Shown here one piece after another: positions 10,935 through 21,684 of a stretch of DNA of 64,000 bases. Position 1 is the first letter of the stretch; each line of letters starts with the position of its first letter. A program made the translations under genes and the position numbers. Under the pieces are notes generated by a model. The model was not told the origin of the DNA. It was given only the letters and a program-made list of their open reading frames with translations, and made no database searches. Source of the DNA: Erodium maritimum (Eukaryota > Streptophyta > Magnoliopsida > Geraniales > Geraniaceae); assembly GCA_963921825.1 (NCBI GenBank), contig OY997589.1:75686523-75750522 (forward strand). Direction: 5' to 3'.

Positions 10935-11835
10935 CTAGGTCTGCGGCTGAAATGAGCCAGAGGTCCTCTGCCTCCTCGACTCCCGGAACTCAAATGGCCC
11001 CAAAGCACCGCTCGGTCTGGGCCTGACCTCCCGAGCTCTAGCAGACTCTCTGAAGCGTCGCTTTATAGTCTGAGCTTGCTCCACTAGCTCGGAGAACACC
11101 TGGGTCCTCAACACAGCGACCATGTCTCCAATCTCCGGATGGAGCCCTCCCTCAAAACGCCGGCATCTGAGATCCTCCAACTGCACCATCTCCGGAGCGA
11201 AGCGAGCTAGAGTGGTGAAGCGCGCCTCGTACTCCGACACCGACAGAGTCTCCTGTCGTAGGTCCAGGAACTGTTGACGTCTGTCATCCAGCACGGCCCG
11301 GGGGAAGTACTGCTCGAGAAAGCGCTGCCCGAACAGCACAAAGTCCTCTCCCACCCGAGTCTGCTCCCGGCGCCACCAGTGGTAGGCCTCCCCTTCCAGG
11401 TGGAAGGCTGCAAATGATACTCGAAGTATCCCGCTCACTACCCCAGAAGTGTCGAGGTTACGGGTAATCCGGTCTAGCCATCTCTCGGCAGCCTCGGGGT
11501 CTGGCTCCCCGGAGAACACAGGCGTGCCAAGCTTGCGGAAATTATGCAATGCCAGTGAGGTGTAGCTGTCGACCTGTATAGGCCCATCAGAAGTCGCTGC
11601 AGTTGCAGCAGGTGCCGACTCCGGTGTAGGAGCTGCAGCCTCTCTACGGGCGAAGGCAGCTGCCAGCCCATGCACTGTGCGGGTCAGTCCTCTCATGCCC
11701 CCCAACGGGAGCAGCCTGGGAGCTGGTCGCCCCGAGAAACTCAGCAGTAGGCTGCTGTCCCCGACCCCTAGCTGGCCGTCCTCGGCCTCCAACTGGCCGT
11801 CCTCGGGTGCCTCGTGGAGCATACGTACGAGCCAT
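10935..11835 (-). pseudogene. Gag fragment embedded in the 3' LTR
   Basis: Starting from the ATG at 11835 (MARTYAPRGTRGRP), this is the N-terminal and capsid part of a Ty3/gypsy Gag. A Retrotrans_gag-type core includes FSGEPDPEAAERWLDRI, FHLEGEAYHWWRRE, QYFPRAVLDDRRQQFL and ARFAPEM. Compared with the main copy it has a 21-bp tandem gain near the start (GGRGRP repeated) and a deletion of about 32 bp near 11693. That deletion shifts the frame, so residues 1-55 and the core lie in different frames. The core itself is open to a TAG at 10935. Sequence beyond the stop reaches CYRC, the start of the first zinc knuckle, where the embedded segment ends. Confidence 0.88.
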
Positions 11836-11864
11836 GACGAAGATCCTTTGTACGTCCAACACAC

Positions 11865-12299
11865 AGGTTTCAGTTTCTTACACGAAGAAACACGCGCTTA
11901 ACACTAGTTAACGCCACACACAGACCGACTCGCTAATACTTATAGTAGTAATAAACTAGATATAGTATAGTCACACAAATGCACCCAGCAGAGAAGTTGC
12001 ACATTAGTGCTTCACACAGATATATATGTATACACACAGCAGGGTTACCACCCGAATCACTTAGTAACAAGCACAAACATGTCACACAGACTACCGAATT
12101 ATTTCACAGAGCAAAATCACACAGTTCAACTTCCAACCAATTCAAGTTCTTATTGATATCTTAAAGCATATAACGTTCATGTTGATCTCTCGTCGTTACA
12201 ACCCTGCTCAGGCGTCCCCGAGTTGCGTTGTAACCACTAGACATCCCACTATTCACATCCAGATACAGTGGCCCCTATTGCTGAATTGTGATGGTACAT
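11865..12299 (-). other. Second copy of the retrotransposon leader, in the 3' LTR
   Basis: Almost identical to 15302-15740, the untranslated leader upstream of gag in the main copy. It stops before the primer binding site and joins LTR sequence at 12300. Confidence 0.85.
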
Positions 12300-12713
12300 C
12301 CAGTTTCTGGTGCTCGGGACTGAGACAGGAGATGAAGAAGAGGTGGAGGAAGGAGAGGGAGTCCGACGATGATGTCGGGGAGAGGTGAGACGGCGGCGCT
12401 GCTACGTCTGGTACACGAAGACGAGACGAGTCAGAGAGAGAAGGGGGAGAGTTCGCGTGGGAGAGATGAACAGTAGCGAACAATTAGGGTTCGCACGCCC
12501 TTTAAACGATGGGTCTGGGCTTCGCGAGGTAACAGGCCAGATCTGGAACTCGTGCGTGGGCTCTTCCACTAAGCGGGTTGGGCCCGTACTGGCCCAAGTC
12601 AGTTCTAAACCCCTTTTTTTTTAATTTCTTTTCCAAACAGCTTGTAGCAAAACACACACCCCCACATTTCAGATTGCACTTTCACACCCTTTTAAAATTA
12701 AGCGGGTTTTATA

Positions 12714-12727
12714 GTCTACCCCCCTTA
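12714..12727 (-). promoter_or_regulatory. Polypurine tract
   Basis: The minus strand reads TAAGGGGGGTAGAC directly before the 3' LTR start. It would prime plus-strand DNA synthesis. The same tract lies at 59240-59253 next to the LTR of the second gag-only element. Confidence 0.9.
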
Positions 12728-13859
12728 AAAGAATTTCGTCCTCGAAATTTAAAGTGCACGTACCCACTTAACCCTATCTCAGGGAGCGTCCGATTAAAAC
12801 TCTTAGCCCATCCTCCCTCGAACACACGGAAAACACTTAAACCAGTTAGTCGATACCGGAAACCTCCGTCAGTCGAGACGTCACACCGACCCACGCAACT
12901 TGGTCGAGACATCCTATACCGGAACCGTCCGTCGGCATATGCATCGAACCATAACAAGACTTACGTCGCACTTAAAACAGATTCAGCACACAGACACTTC
13001 TCCTCGGCCACTCACTCGTTTTAACCAAGTATCGCGCCGCTCAACAACAAGAGAAGTCCATGTTCCGTTACTCGGACAATCGTCAACGGACTCCAAGCAC
13101 CCTCGTTAATCCAAAAGAATAACACGCAACTCAACTACTTTACAAGTCGAAACACCCACCGTACCACGACACTAAAGACACTACAAGAACCATTCCCTCA
13201 GGCTCTGAACGGCTTGGTTACCTCACGCGTATCTCATCCTCGCGCTTCCGCGTCAACTCTGCACGGTTCTCAATCGTCCACGATCACGCGACTTTTCAGT
13301 CGTCTTTTCTAGCAACTCGGGACCACAAGGTCAACGGTAAATTCCCAAGTGTGCCCTGCTTGGGCAATTGACCAGCCCTACCACCCAACGCTTCGTACGG
13401 TGCCATAACGTTACTGGCCTGAAAGCGTTGTGGCAGTCGTACTCGGCGATTTGCTTTCGGGTACCCTGTGAGGTACTCCCACTTTTACCATACACTGCAC
13501 ACACTCGTCAAAACACAACGTACTCCGTCGGGGTGTCAAGACGTCAGGACCGCATCAAGGTTCTACTTTTAGACCCCCACGTCTCATTAAGGGTAAAGAA
13601 ATAGACAAAAGCGATGCATGTGGGTTATGGGCCCACCACGCTTCCACTGTGCCACTTTGACCTCAACGTTGCTCGGAGAGCGAAACAAGAACCAACAAGA
13701 TAACAACTTAAACGATGCAAAAGTTCACAGCCGATTCAGTAAATAAACGCAACAAAACCAAACGATTCAAATACATGTCTTAAAATAGGAAGTAAGTCTC
13801 CAATGTCAAAACACAAGCAACGCTCAGACTCTCGCTAACCTCATGCTCCGCGATGTCCT
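12728..13859 (-). other. Non-coding spacer between gag and polypurine tract
   Basis: This is where pol would lie in an autonomous Ty3/gypsy element. No protease, reverse transcriptase, RNase H or integrase motif is visible in any frame. It contains a conserved block at about 13380-13440 and an initiator-tRNA-like segment at 13620-13661, both shared with the second gag-only element. Confidence 0.8.
13620..13661 (-). other. Initiator tRNA-Met-like segment (5' 42 nt)
   Basis: Read on the minus strand, the same sense as the retrotransposon, 38 of 42 bases match the first 42 bases of the plant initiator tRNA-Met as I know it. The match includes the D arm and the diagnostic anticodon arm GGTGGGCCCATAACCCAC with anticodon CAT. 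Differences from the tRNA are at positions 1, 5, 12 and 16, all transitions. The T arm and 3' acceptor strand do not follow, so it is not a functional tRNA gene. Confidence 0.85.
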
Positions 13860-15274
13860 CTAATCCAGAGCGTGCTCAAAGTCGCGATCGATCTCATGAT
13901 CGTAATCCTGTCTCTCCGTCCGTGAATCAACGACAGCATACACCTGACAATGCTGCATCGTTGGTCCGTCTCTCGGAGGTGGTGGAAGTTCCACCGGCCT
14001 ACCAGCCCTCTGCCTCGGCGATGGTGCGATGGCTGCCTCCCTCGGTCCTCTCTGCGTCTGGGCCTGACGCTGCTGGAGTGCTGGTGAGTGCCCTATCTGC
14101 GACTGTTGTGGTCGCTGAGCTGGCGCCATCGAATACTGCTCGGGGCACCTGAAAGCGAAGTGTCTGGGCCTACCACAAAGATGACACATCAGTGGCCCGA
14201 CACTCGACCTCTCATCGGGTCTCCCCATCTGGCGATCCATAGGTCTGTCTCTCCCCGAGCAATCTCGTGCCATGTGCCCTGGCTGTCTGCAACGATAACA
14301 AGCGCGTCCTGGCACAGGAGGTCCAACAGAAGCTACTGAACCAACCTGACGTGGTCCTCTCAGCTGGGTCTGCAGCTGAAATGAGCCAGAGGTCCTCTGC
14401 CTCCTCGACTCCCGGAACTCAAATGGCCCCAAAGCACCGCTCGGTCTGGGCCTGACCTCCCGAGCTCTAGCTGACTCTCTGAAGCGTCGCTCTATAGATT
14501 GAGCTTGCTCCACTAGCTCGGAGAACACTTGGGTCCTCAACACAGCGACCATGTCTCCAATCGTCGGATGGAGCCCTCCCTCAAAACGCCAGCATCTGAG
14601 ATCCTCCGACTGCACCATCTCCGGAGCGAAGCGAGCTAGAGTGGTGAAGCGCCCCTCGTACTCCGACATCGACAGAGTCTCCTGTCGTAGGTCCAGGAAC
14701 TGCTGACGTCTGTCATCCAGCACGGCCCGGGGGAAGTACTGTTTGAGAAAGCGCTGCCCGAACTGCACAAAGTCCTCTCCCACCCGATTCTACTCCCGAC
14801 GCCACCAGTGGTAGGCCTCCCCTTCCAGGTGGAAGGCTGCAAATGATACTCGAAGTCTCCAGCTCACTACCCCAGAAGTGTCGAGGTTACGGGTAATCCG
14901 GTCTAGCCATCTCTCGGCAGCCTCGGGGTCTGGCTCCCCGGAGAACACAGGCGTGCCAAGGTTGCGGAAATTCTGCAATGCTAGTGAGAGTAGTTGTCGA
15001 CCTGTATAGGCCCATCAGAAGTCGCTGCAGTTGCAGCAGGTGCCGACTCCGGTGTAGGAGCTGCAGCCTTTCTACGGGCGAAGGCAGCTGCCAGCCCCTG
15101 CACTGTGCGGGTCAACTCCTCAAAAGCTGCCGCCTGGACTGTATCAGTCCTCTCATGCCCCCCAGCGGGATCAGCCTGGGAGCTGGTCGCCCCGACAAAC
15201 TCAGCAGTAGGATGCTGTCCCCGGCCCCTAGCTGGTCGTCCTCGGGTGCCTCGTGTAGCATACGTACGAGCCAT
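13860..15274 (-). pseudogene. Gag of the gag-only retrotransposon
   Basis: The ATG at 15274 opens MARTYATRGTRGRPARG. A basic/Gly-rich N-terminus and an Ala/Pro-rich linker are followed by a Retrotrans_gag-type capsid core (FSGEPDPEAAERW, FHLEGEAYHWWRRE, QYFPRAVLDD). Two CX2CX4HX4C zinc knuckles follow (CYRCRQPGHMARDC and CHLCGRPRHFAFRC). The frame ends EHALD and a stop, shortly after a QVYAV motif that in autonomous relatives marks the gag-protease boundary. A one-base loss near 14985 and a TAG at WWRRE near 14787 break it. Gag would form the particle and bind RNA, with enzymes supplied in trans by another element. Confidence 0.92.
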
Positions 15275-15301
15275 GACGAAGATCCTATGTACGTCCAACA
15301 C

Positions 15302-16113
15302 ACAGGTTTCAGTTTCTTACACGAAGAAACACGCGCTTAACACTAGTTAACGCCACACACAGACCGACTCGCTAATACTTATATTAGTAATAAACTAGAT
15401 ATAGTATAGTCACACAAATGCACCCAGCAGAGAAGTTGCACATTAGTGCTTCACACAAATATATATGTATACACACAGCAGGGTTACCACCCGAATCACT
15501 TAGTAACAAGCACAAACATGTCACACAGACTACCGAATTATTTCACAGAGAAAAATCACACAGTTCAACTTCCAGCCAATTCAAGTTCTTATTGATATCT
15601 TAAAGCATGTAACGTTCATGTTGATCTCTCGTCGTTACAACCCTGCTCAGGCGTCCCCGAGTTGCGTTGTAACCACTAGACATCCCACCATTCACATCTA
15701 GATACAGTGGCCCCTATCGCAGAATTGTGATGGTACATACACTTTAGTTTCTGTAGAAAATCGGGCATGACCCGTTTGTAAATTAGGTCGACCATCCGCT
15801 TATGCGAGAACAGCAAATACCAAAACACACTCGTTTACATAATACAACACTCGGGCTATAGTACCTTCCTTGTTAATGGATAGCCAAGTCCAAATTGGGA
15901 CCCAAGTTCGGTCAACACCAAAAAACCACACAGTTTTAACAAAGTCCACGACACTCAGACCGTACACCACACCAAACCGAGACTCATTCTGTCTCGTTTC
16001 AACGCATAGGACAACCTCCGACTTGCGTAACCGACATAGAGTAACCTATCGACCCAACTCTACCCACCTAAGTGACGTACGGTCCGAGGTTTTGAAAATC
16101 ATTTCAAATGCAA
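15302..16113 (-). other. Retrotransposon untranslated leader
   Basis: Lies between the primer binding site and gag. There is no coding frame. Part of it (about 15620-15760) is related to 63600-63760 in the second gag-only element, so the leader is conserved between the families. It may hold packaging signals (inference). Confidence 0.8.
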
Positions 16114-16129
16114 CCAGGCTCTGATACCA
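16114..16129 (-). promoter_or_regulatory. Primer binding site for initiator tRNA-Met
   Basis: The minus strand reads TGGTATCAGAGCCTGG three bases after the end of the 5' LTR. It is complementary to the CCA-bearing 3' end of plant initiator tRNA-Met (15 of 16 bases) and is the usual site for first-strand cDNA priming. Confidence 0.93.
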
Positions 16130-16132
16130 AAT

Positions 16133-18857
16133 TGTCACGCCCCAAATCCGGTTTTTGACCGAAATTGAGACGCGACTAAAGATTTACAGTAAAACAAGAG
16201 AAATAAAGATAAATAAAGTTCCAAAATGATATAAACTTCCGAAAGTGAAGAGTCGCAGTTCAATTAGTAAAATACAAAGTCCAACATAAACCAAAAAGGT
16301 GTACGTCTCTAAACCTAGCTAAACCCTCAGCAGCTCCCAAGCTCCGAGAGCCCTGCTAGTACTACTTTCGCTCGACACCTGAAACACCACAAAGACAGGA
16401 GGGGTGAGCTTACGCTCAGTAGGAAAAGTAAAAGAACTCCAAACACACCTTTTAACCTCACGGTAATTTGGTAATTAGGGTAAACTAGGAAGAAGACCCA
16501 ACAAGCTGTCTTTAGACAAAACCCTTACCAGCCCAACCACACAGTATAAATCCACTTCTAATCCACACAGAGAAAACCAGAGAAAAAGGCACACAGCAGA
16601 ACACACATAGAGTCCATAGGACAACACAATAACAGGGAAGGGTCCGAACGAAACGCACACAAATGTCGTAAACTGCGGGAGCCAACTCAATCGATTCGCA
16701 CACAGCCGCTTATATCGCACCGGAACACACATCGTCAGTCACGATATCTTCCTCCTCACACAGACGAAGGGTAACATCCTTGACCGGAAATCCTTCAGTC
16801 CGATGTCTTCCTCCTCACACAGATGAAGTGCGCTACTCTCATGTACCGAACTGGAACTCCACCGATTTGCACACAGCCGCTTATATCGCACCGGAACACA
16901 CAGCGTCAGTCACGATATCTTCCTCCTCACACAGATGAAGGGCTCTACTCAATGTAAATATAAAACCGGCACACTCCTCGATCAATCCCATCCCAGATTA
17001 TGAGTCATCTGAACACGCCATCCTTGGCCTCGATATGGTTATCCATCTGGCTACACCGTCTCTTAAACACAAACAGGGTTTCACACACAACACACTCACT
17101 GATGAACTAAGTATACCAGCCGAACCATCTTAGCATACGCCCGGTCTATCACTCACCCGGTCATTTCACAATCAATGGTTCACATAGTCACACATGGCAC
17201 ACTTGCCCACACAGCCACATCATGCAACAACAATGATAGTTCTATTTAGACTCTCACACAACAATCATAATATTATTTAGACCCTCACACATCGAGTATA
17301 CTATTAATTAGACTCTCACACAGCGAGTAGGGCACACATCATGCAAATCCTAGGACCCAGACATGGCCCAGCTATCAGCACAACAATTATCCAAAAATCA
17401 CAAGCAGTTCCAGCGGATAACAATCATGTTCGTACCATGTATTACTATGACTCGTCTAATTTATCCAATAAATCTAAAGGTTTTTCCTATATGCCACTAA
17501 GACTGTTCCGATTATTAATAACCCTAAACATGCATAATAGTTATCAGTCCATAATTAAGGCGGAGGTTCGGAACTTTCCCTACCTCAAGGTGGTGACAAG
17601 GCGGCGTCTTCTAGCTGCGGACGACCGGGCCAACACCGTCTTCCAAGGCGAAGTCCCCGAAATCCAAATCTGGGTTTAAACAATTAAAAACCCAATCAGA
17701 TCTCGAGTTCAAGGTTCTTGGAAGGTCAAAACATCTCTAAAATAACCAGATTTTAAGTCAAATTAATTATTAAATTAATTAATAGTTTATGCCGACCCGG
17801 ATCTGACCCGGATCCGGCCCAACCCGAGTTCAGACCCGGTCCAAACCCGGATCCAAACCCAGACCCGGACCGACCCGTGCCCGACCCGGATTCAGACCCG
17901 AGTCCAGGCCCGAAACCCGGAGTCAGACCAGGCCGAGGCCCGAACCAGATCCGGGCCCGAGGCCCAAATCTAATTCAGGATCGCGGCCCAGCTAAGCTCC
18001 AGGCCCGAGCCAAGGCTCGTTCTGGTCCAGTCGGAGTGGGGAACGGCGGTGGTCGGGGCTAGGGTTCCAGCAGCTCCGGCGACGACTCCAGCGGCGGTTC
18101 TAACGGCGGTAAAGGCGTCGGAAGCTCGGGAACACGATGGGGGGAAAGGTTGGGCGAGACCCACACTCTTCCGTCCAGAACTGACGGCCAGAGAGCTCGC
18201 CGGCGCGCGAGTTCCAAATCTGGAACTCGAGCGCTCCGACGACGCTCTCCGGTCTCATCCGACCCCCAAACGAGCCCGAAACTCACGATTCAGGCGAATA
18301 AGAGGATGGGGAAGACAAATCTGGTGAGGGTTTTGACTCACCGTCGCTGAAACTTCACGGGTAAGGCGCGGTGGCGATGGGTTTCGACGGAGGTTGTCGC
18401 GAATCGAGAACGGAGAGAGAGGGAACCAGTTTCTGGTGCTCGGGACTGAGACAGGAGATGAAGAAGAGGTGGAGGAAGGAGAGGGAGTCCGGCGATGATG
18501 TCGGGGAGAGGTGAGACGGCGGCGCTGCTACGTCTGGTACACGAAGACGAGACGAGACAGAGAGAGAAGGGGGAGAGTTCGTGTGGGAGAGATGAACAGT
18601 AGCGAACAATTAGGGTTCGCACGCCCTTTAAACGATGGGTCTGGGCTTCGCGAGGTAACGGGCCAGATCTGGAACTCGTGCGTGGGCTCTTCCACTAAGC
18701 GGGTTGGGCCCGTACTGGCCCAAGTCAGTTCTAAACCCTTATTTTTTTTCTTTTTTCTTTTTTGAATTTCTTTTCCAAACAGCTTGTTGCAAACCCCCCC
18801 CCCCCCTACGTTTCAGATTGCACTTTCACACCCTTTTAAAATTAAGCGGGTTTTACA
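16133..18857 (-). repeat. 5' LTR of the gag-only element (complete)
   Basis: A 2725-bp LTR with TG/CA ends. It contains a tandem internal repeat of about 170 bp (the CACACAGCCGCTTATATCGC unit recurs near 16696 and 16866) and a C/G-rich ACCCGGA-type repeat at 17780-17990. Open frames inside it (for example 16475-16732 minus, 18049-18327 plus, 18338-18622 minus) are non-homologous and treated as chance. It would hold promoter and polyadenylation signals. Confidence 0.9.
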
Positions 18858-18938
18858 ATAAGTGAGAGTGGCTAGGATTGGTTCTCACGGTTCCTATGTT
18901 AAGAGTGGTTCTCAATAGATTTCTCCTCGTAGTCACAC

Positions 18939-19290
18939 TACTTAGATGAAAATACCATGTCTTACAAACATCAAAAGTGTAAACAGATACATAGTTGATA
19001 TATTTTATTAACTAGACCGTACAGTTAAAAAAATGTATTACTGTTGATTTATTATTTGCTAAAGAAGCACAAAATCTTTGGATTGATATATAAGCTTGTC
19101 AAACCAGCTTGTTCTATTATTGGTAGCTACTCCAAGTGTTCTCTAGAAACAAAATGTCTAATCCATGGTTTAAATGATTGTTTAATGATTTTTGAAAATT
19201 GATTTTTTTTCTATATTTATTGATTATCACCGACATATCCTGAAATAAATGTTTGGATCCGCCTTTATACTCTGGATAGTTCGGTTGCAG
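18939..19290. other. AT-rich spacer, nothing recognised
   Basis: No domain, inverted repeat or RNA gene seen. Confidence 0.4.
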
Positions 19291-19295
19291 CTGTT

Positions 19296-20935
19296 GTGGT
19301 TGGTGAGCCATGTTCAACGAGTTTGGAACCTTGTCATTTGTTGTTTCTGTTTCTCAAGGTGGGTCGGACTTGGAGGAAAGTGTTCCTCAACCGGGCGGAG
19401 CAGAAGTTTCTATTAAGGAGATTTCAACCGACTCGGCCTTTCTTGGGGAGGGTTCGAGCCCTTGGCCTGATATCCCTCCGTCTTCTTCTAAGGTTTCCCC
19501 ATCCCTTGGTGAGGCCCTGATACCTCATTATGTTGGGATCCTCTCCGACGCAAGGCTCCGATGGTGGATCACGGAGGGGCGATGAGGGAGGCGGTGTTTG
19601 AAGGGACCGTAGCCCCAAACGCGGAAAGGATCCCTCTCATTCCGGCTCTGCTTACCACACCCCGGGTATGGTCCGTCGGCGTCGGGTGCTCAAGCCTCGC
19701 AAGGCCAACTCGGTTCCGAGGCCATCTACACCATCAGAATCCTTCGAGTCTAGCATTGCCAGTCTTCAGGACGGTATCTCATCTTGCTCGTTGGAAGAGG
19801 AGGAGGAAATAGAGATCCTCGTCCGATATTCTCCGATGGACCCCTCGGTCATCGCCCTCCAGCAATTTGCGATGATGGGGAAGCTCTGGTCCTCAAAACC
19901 GTCTTGGAAGGAGGTTCTCCTCCGGATCATCAGCAAGGCATGGGATAGAGCTGTAGAGGGCCTACTGATCAAGGACATTGGCCATGAAATATTTGGGTTC
20001 TAATTCAAATCTAAGGAGGCGTGTATATAGGTCCGGGGTAATGATCCATGGTGTTTTGACGGTCGTCCACTCCTCCTTGGGGACTTGGACCTGATGGCTA
20101 GGGAGCCTCATGTTCTTGACTGGCTCCAGCTATGGGTTTATGTCCACGTGTTGCCTCCATTGGTACGGACTCGGACGACGAGGGAAACCACTAGAGCGGC
20201 ACTCGGGATGCGTGTGGATGTCCCATGTGATCAATGGCACATGGTAGAGCGCCCCTTACGCCGACAATTGCTACTACAATTCAAGGATTTTACGGACTCG
20301 ATCCGGGTCTCCCTCACTTACACCAAGTTGCCATCCTTCTAGTACAATTGTGGGATAACTGGTCACATTGTCCAAGAGTGCGATCAGGAAATCGTGAAAG
20401 AGACGCCTTTCGATTCCTCTATCTAGAGTTTCCAAGGGATAAGGGGCCAAAGCCGGACGCGACCGACTAGAATACCCATGGACCTCAGCTAGAGACCGGG
20501 ACTGTATCCCCAGGCACTGTACCTAAGGCCACCTTGCATCAAGGCAGGGACCCAATAATATCTGTGGGCACTGTACCTTTGGGTCTAGGGGCTCCTGGCA
20601 TTACCCAAGTCGGGGCGGTAGACCCTGGTTGGTGTAACTGGAGGACTTGCTAGTTCTCTAGGAGTAAGAAAATCGAAGTTTCAGGTTTGCCTGGGCATAT
20701 CGGCATGCCTGGACTTCAAGCCGGAATTGGGGCTGGAGTTGGAGCTGGTTCTGGACCTACAGCCGTGGTGGCGGAGTGAAGAGGGGTTCGGCTGGTGAAC
20801 CCTAGGATGATTAGGAGAGGGCTAGTAAGCAGCCCCGCCAAGATGAATGTTAGGTCCTCGGGTTTTAGGGACTATTCCCTTGTACAAACCTTTCATTCTA
20901 CTATTGATGTAGTCCATGCTAAGATTTTTTTTAGC
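19296..20935 (+). pseudogene. LINE ORF1-only relic (DUF4283 + zinc knuckle), copy A
   Basis: A DUF4283-like RNA-binding domain runs from about 19830 to 20200 (LQQFAMMGKLWSS, KEVLLRIISKAW, LLIKDIGHEIFGF, WCFDGRPLLLGDLD, DWLQLWVYVHVLP). It is followed by a degraded knuckle YNCGITGHIVQEC near 20343, with a stop just before it. The frame is also broken near 20001. The order and wording match copy B at 28900-30772, including the downstream AGCAGCCCCGCCAAGATGAATG region. No polymerase follows. In active LINEs this protein coats the RNA. Confidence 0.78.
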
Positions 20936-21681
20936 ATGACTTTCTGTTTCTCTTTCTCAACTCATTTCTTTCTTTCTCGCCTCTATAGCGTAACAACACC
21001 GTCTGTAACGGTTCTAATTTTAAAAGAACTTTGCACGAATTTGTTCGATGTCTGTTCTTATCTTGATAGATAAGAATTATCCTTTGCCCATCTATATGAT
21101 TGATTATCTGAAGAAAAAAACCTTACTTAGTATACTACCCATGAAACAAACTATAAAGTCGACACGTTTTGTAATTATTTTAGCTTCCTTTCATTGTCAA
21201 ATATTCAAACGTCATCGTTTAAATACCCCTCTACCCACCTTCAGGTTTCATCATTATTTCATTGCCTATTCTAATCATCGTAGCCTAAAAATCATGATTC
21301 GAATACAAATGTGCAGAAAGCTCCTTTAAACAGCGATTTTTTCCATCATTTTCGAGAAATATCGTGGTCCAACTTCAAAGAAGGCTTGTGGAGGTCGCGT
21401 GCCCCTTTCGCTTTCAGTTTCCTTTTCTGTCAAACTCTTTGCTTTTACTCAAAAGGGGCGAGGCTTTATTATTTTTTATGTGAGACTATATACCAAACCC
21501 CATTGCGTATCTCTACCGATAAGATGTAATCTACCTTTCATATCTCTTTGCAAATCTTATGCTCACACATCCCGTGTAACTTATCAGCCTCTCGAACAAA
21601 AAAATAAGTTCGTAATTGATACAAATATGATTTGCTTATGTAAATCCGTTTGGGTTATGAAACTAATTGTCAGATTAATAG
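20936..21681. other. Unassigned sequence
   Basis: Open frames at 21048-21329 and 21399-21746 lack recognisable domains. AT-rich. The last part directly abuts the Harbinger target site. Confidence 0.35.
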
Positions 21682-21684
21682 TAA

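Larger units (their letters stand above)
10211..12713 (-). repeat. 3' LTR of the gag-only element, chimeric
   Basis: Bases 10211-10841 match 16133-16756 of the other LTR, and 12300-12713 match about 18426-18857. The 1.67 kb expected between them is absent. In its place, 10842-12299 matches the internal region (about 14270-15740: leader and first two thirds of gag). The inner end reads TTTTATA instead of TTTTACA and is followed directly by the polypurine tract. The right junction lies at AGTTTCTG, which is present in both parent sequences, suggesting joining at microhomology. Confidence 0.85.
10211..18857 (-). mobile_element. Gag-only LTR retrotransposon (TR-GAG type, Ty3/gypsy-related)
   Basis: The element is flanked by a perfect 5-bp duplication, ATAAG (10206-10210 and 18858-18862). 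On the minus strand it reads 5' LTR (18857-16133), primer binding site, leader, gag, a 1.1-kb spacer, polypurine tract and 3' LTR (12713-10211). LTR ends are TGTAAAACCC...GGGGCGTGACA. There is no protease, reverse transcriptase or integrase, and gag ends where the protease would start. That matches non-autonomous elements described in plants as terminal-repeat retrotransposons with gag. The 3' LTR is abnormal because its middle is replaced by a gag segment. Confidence 0.92.
8907..18929. mobile_element. Mutator-like non-autonomous element, split by a retrotransposon
   Basis: TAGTCACAC occurs directly at both flanks (8898-8906 and 18930-18938), a perfect 9-bp target-site duplication. Inside it, the left end (from 8907, AGGAGAAATCT, then GAGAACCAATC) is the inverted copy of the right end (18863-18929) over about 65 bp. 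Without the retrotransposon nested at 10211-18857, the element is about 1.37 kb with no transposase. A 9-bp duplication with inverted ends is the Mutator-superfamily signature. The nested retrotransposon has its own duplication, so the order of insertion is certain: this element first, retrotransposon second. Confidence 0.88.
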
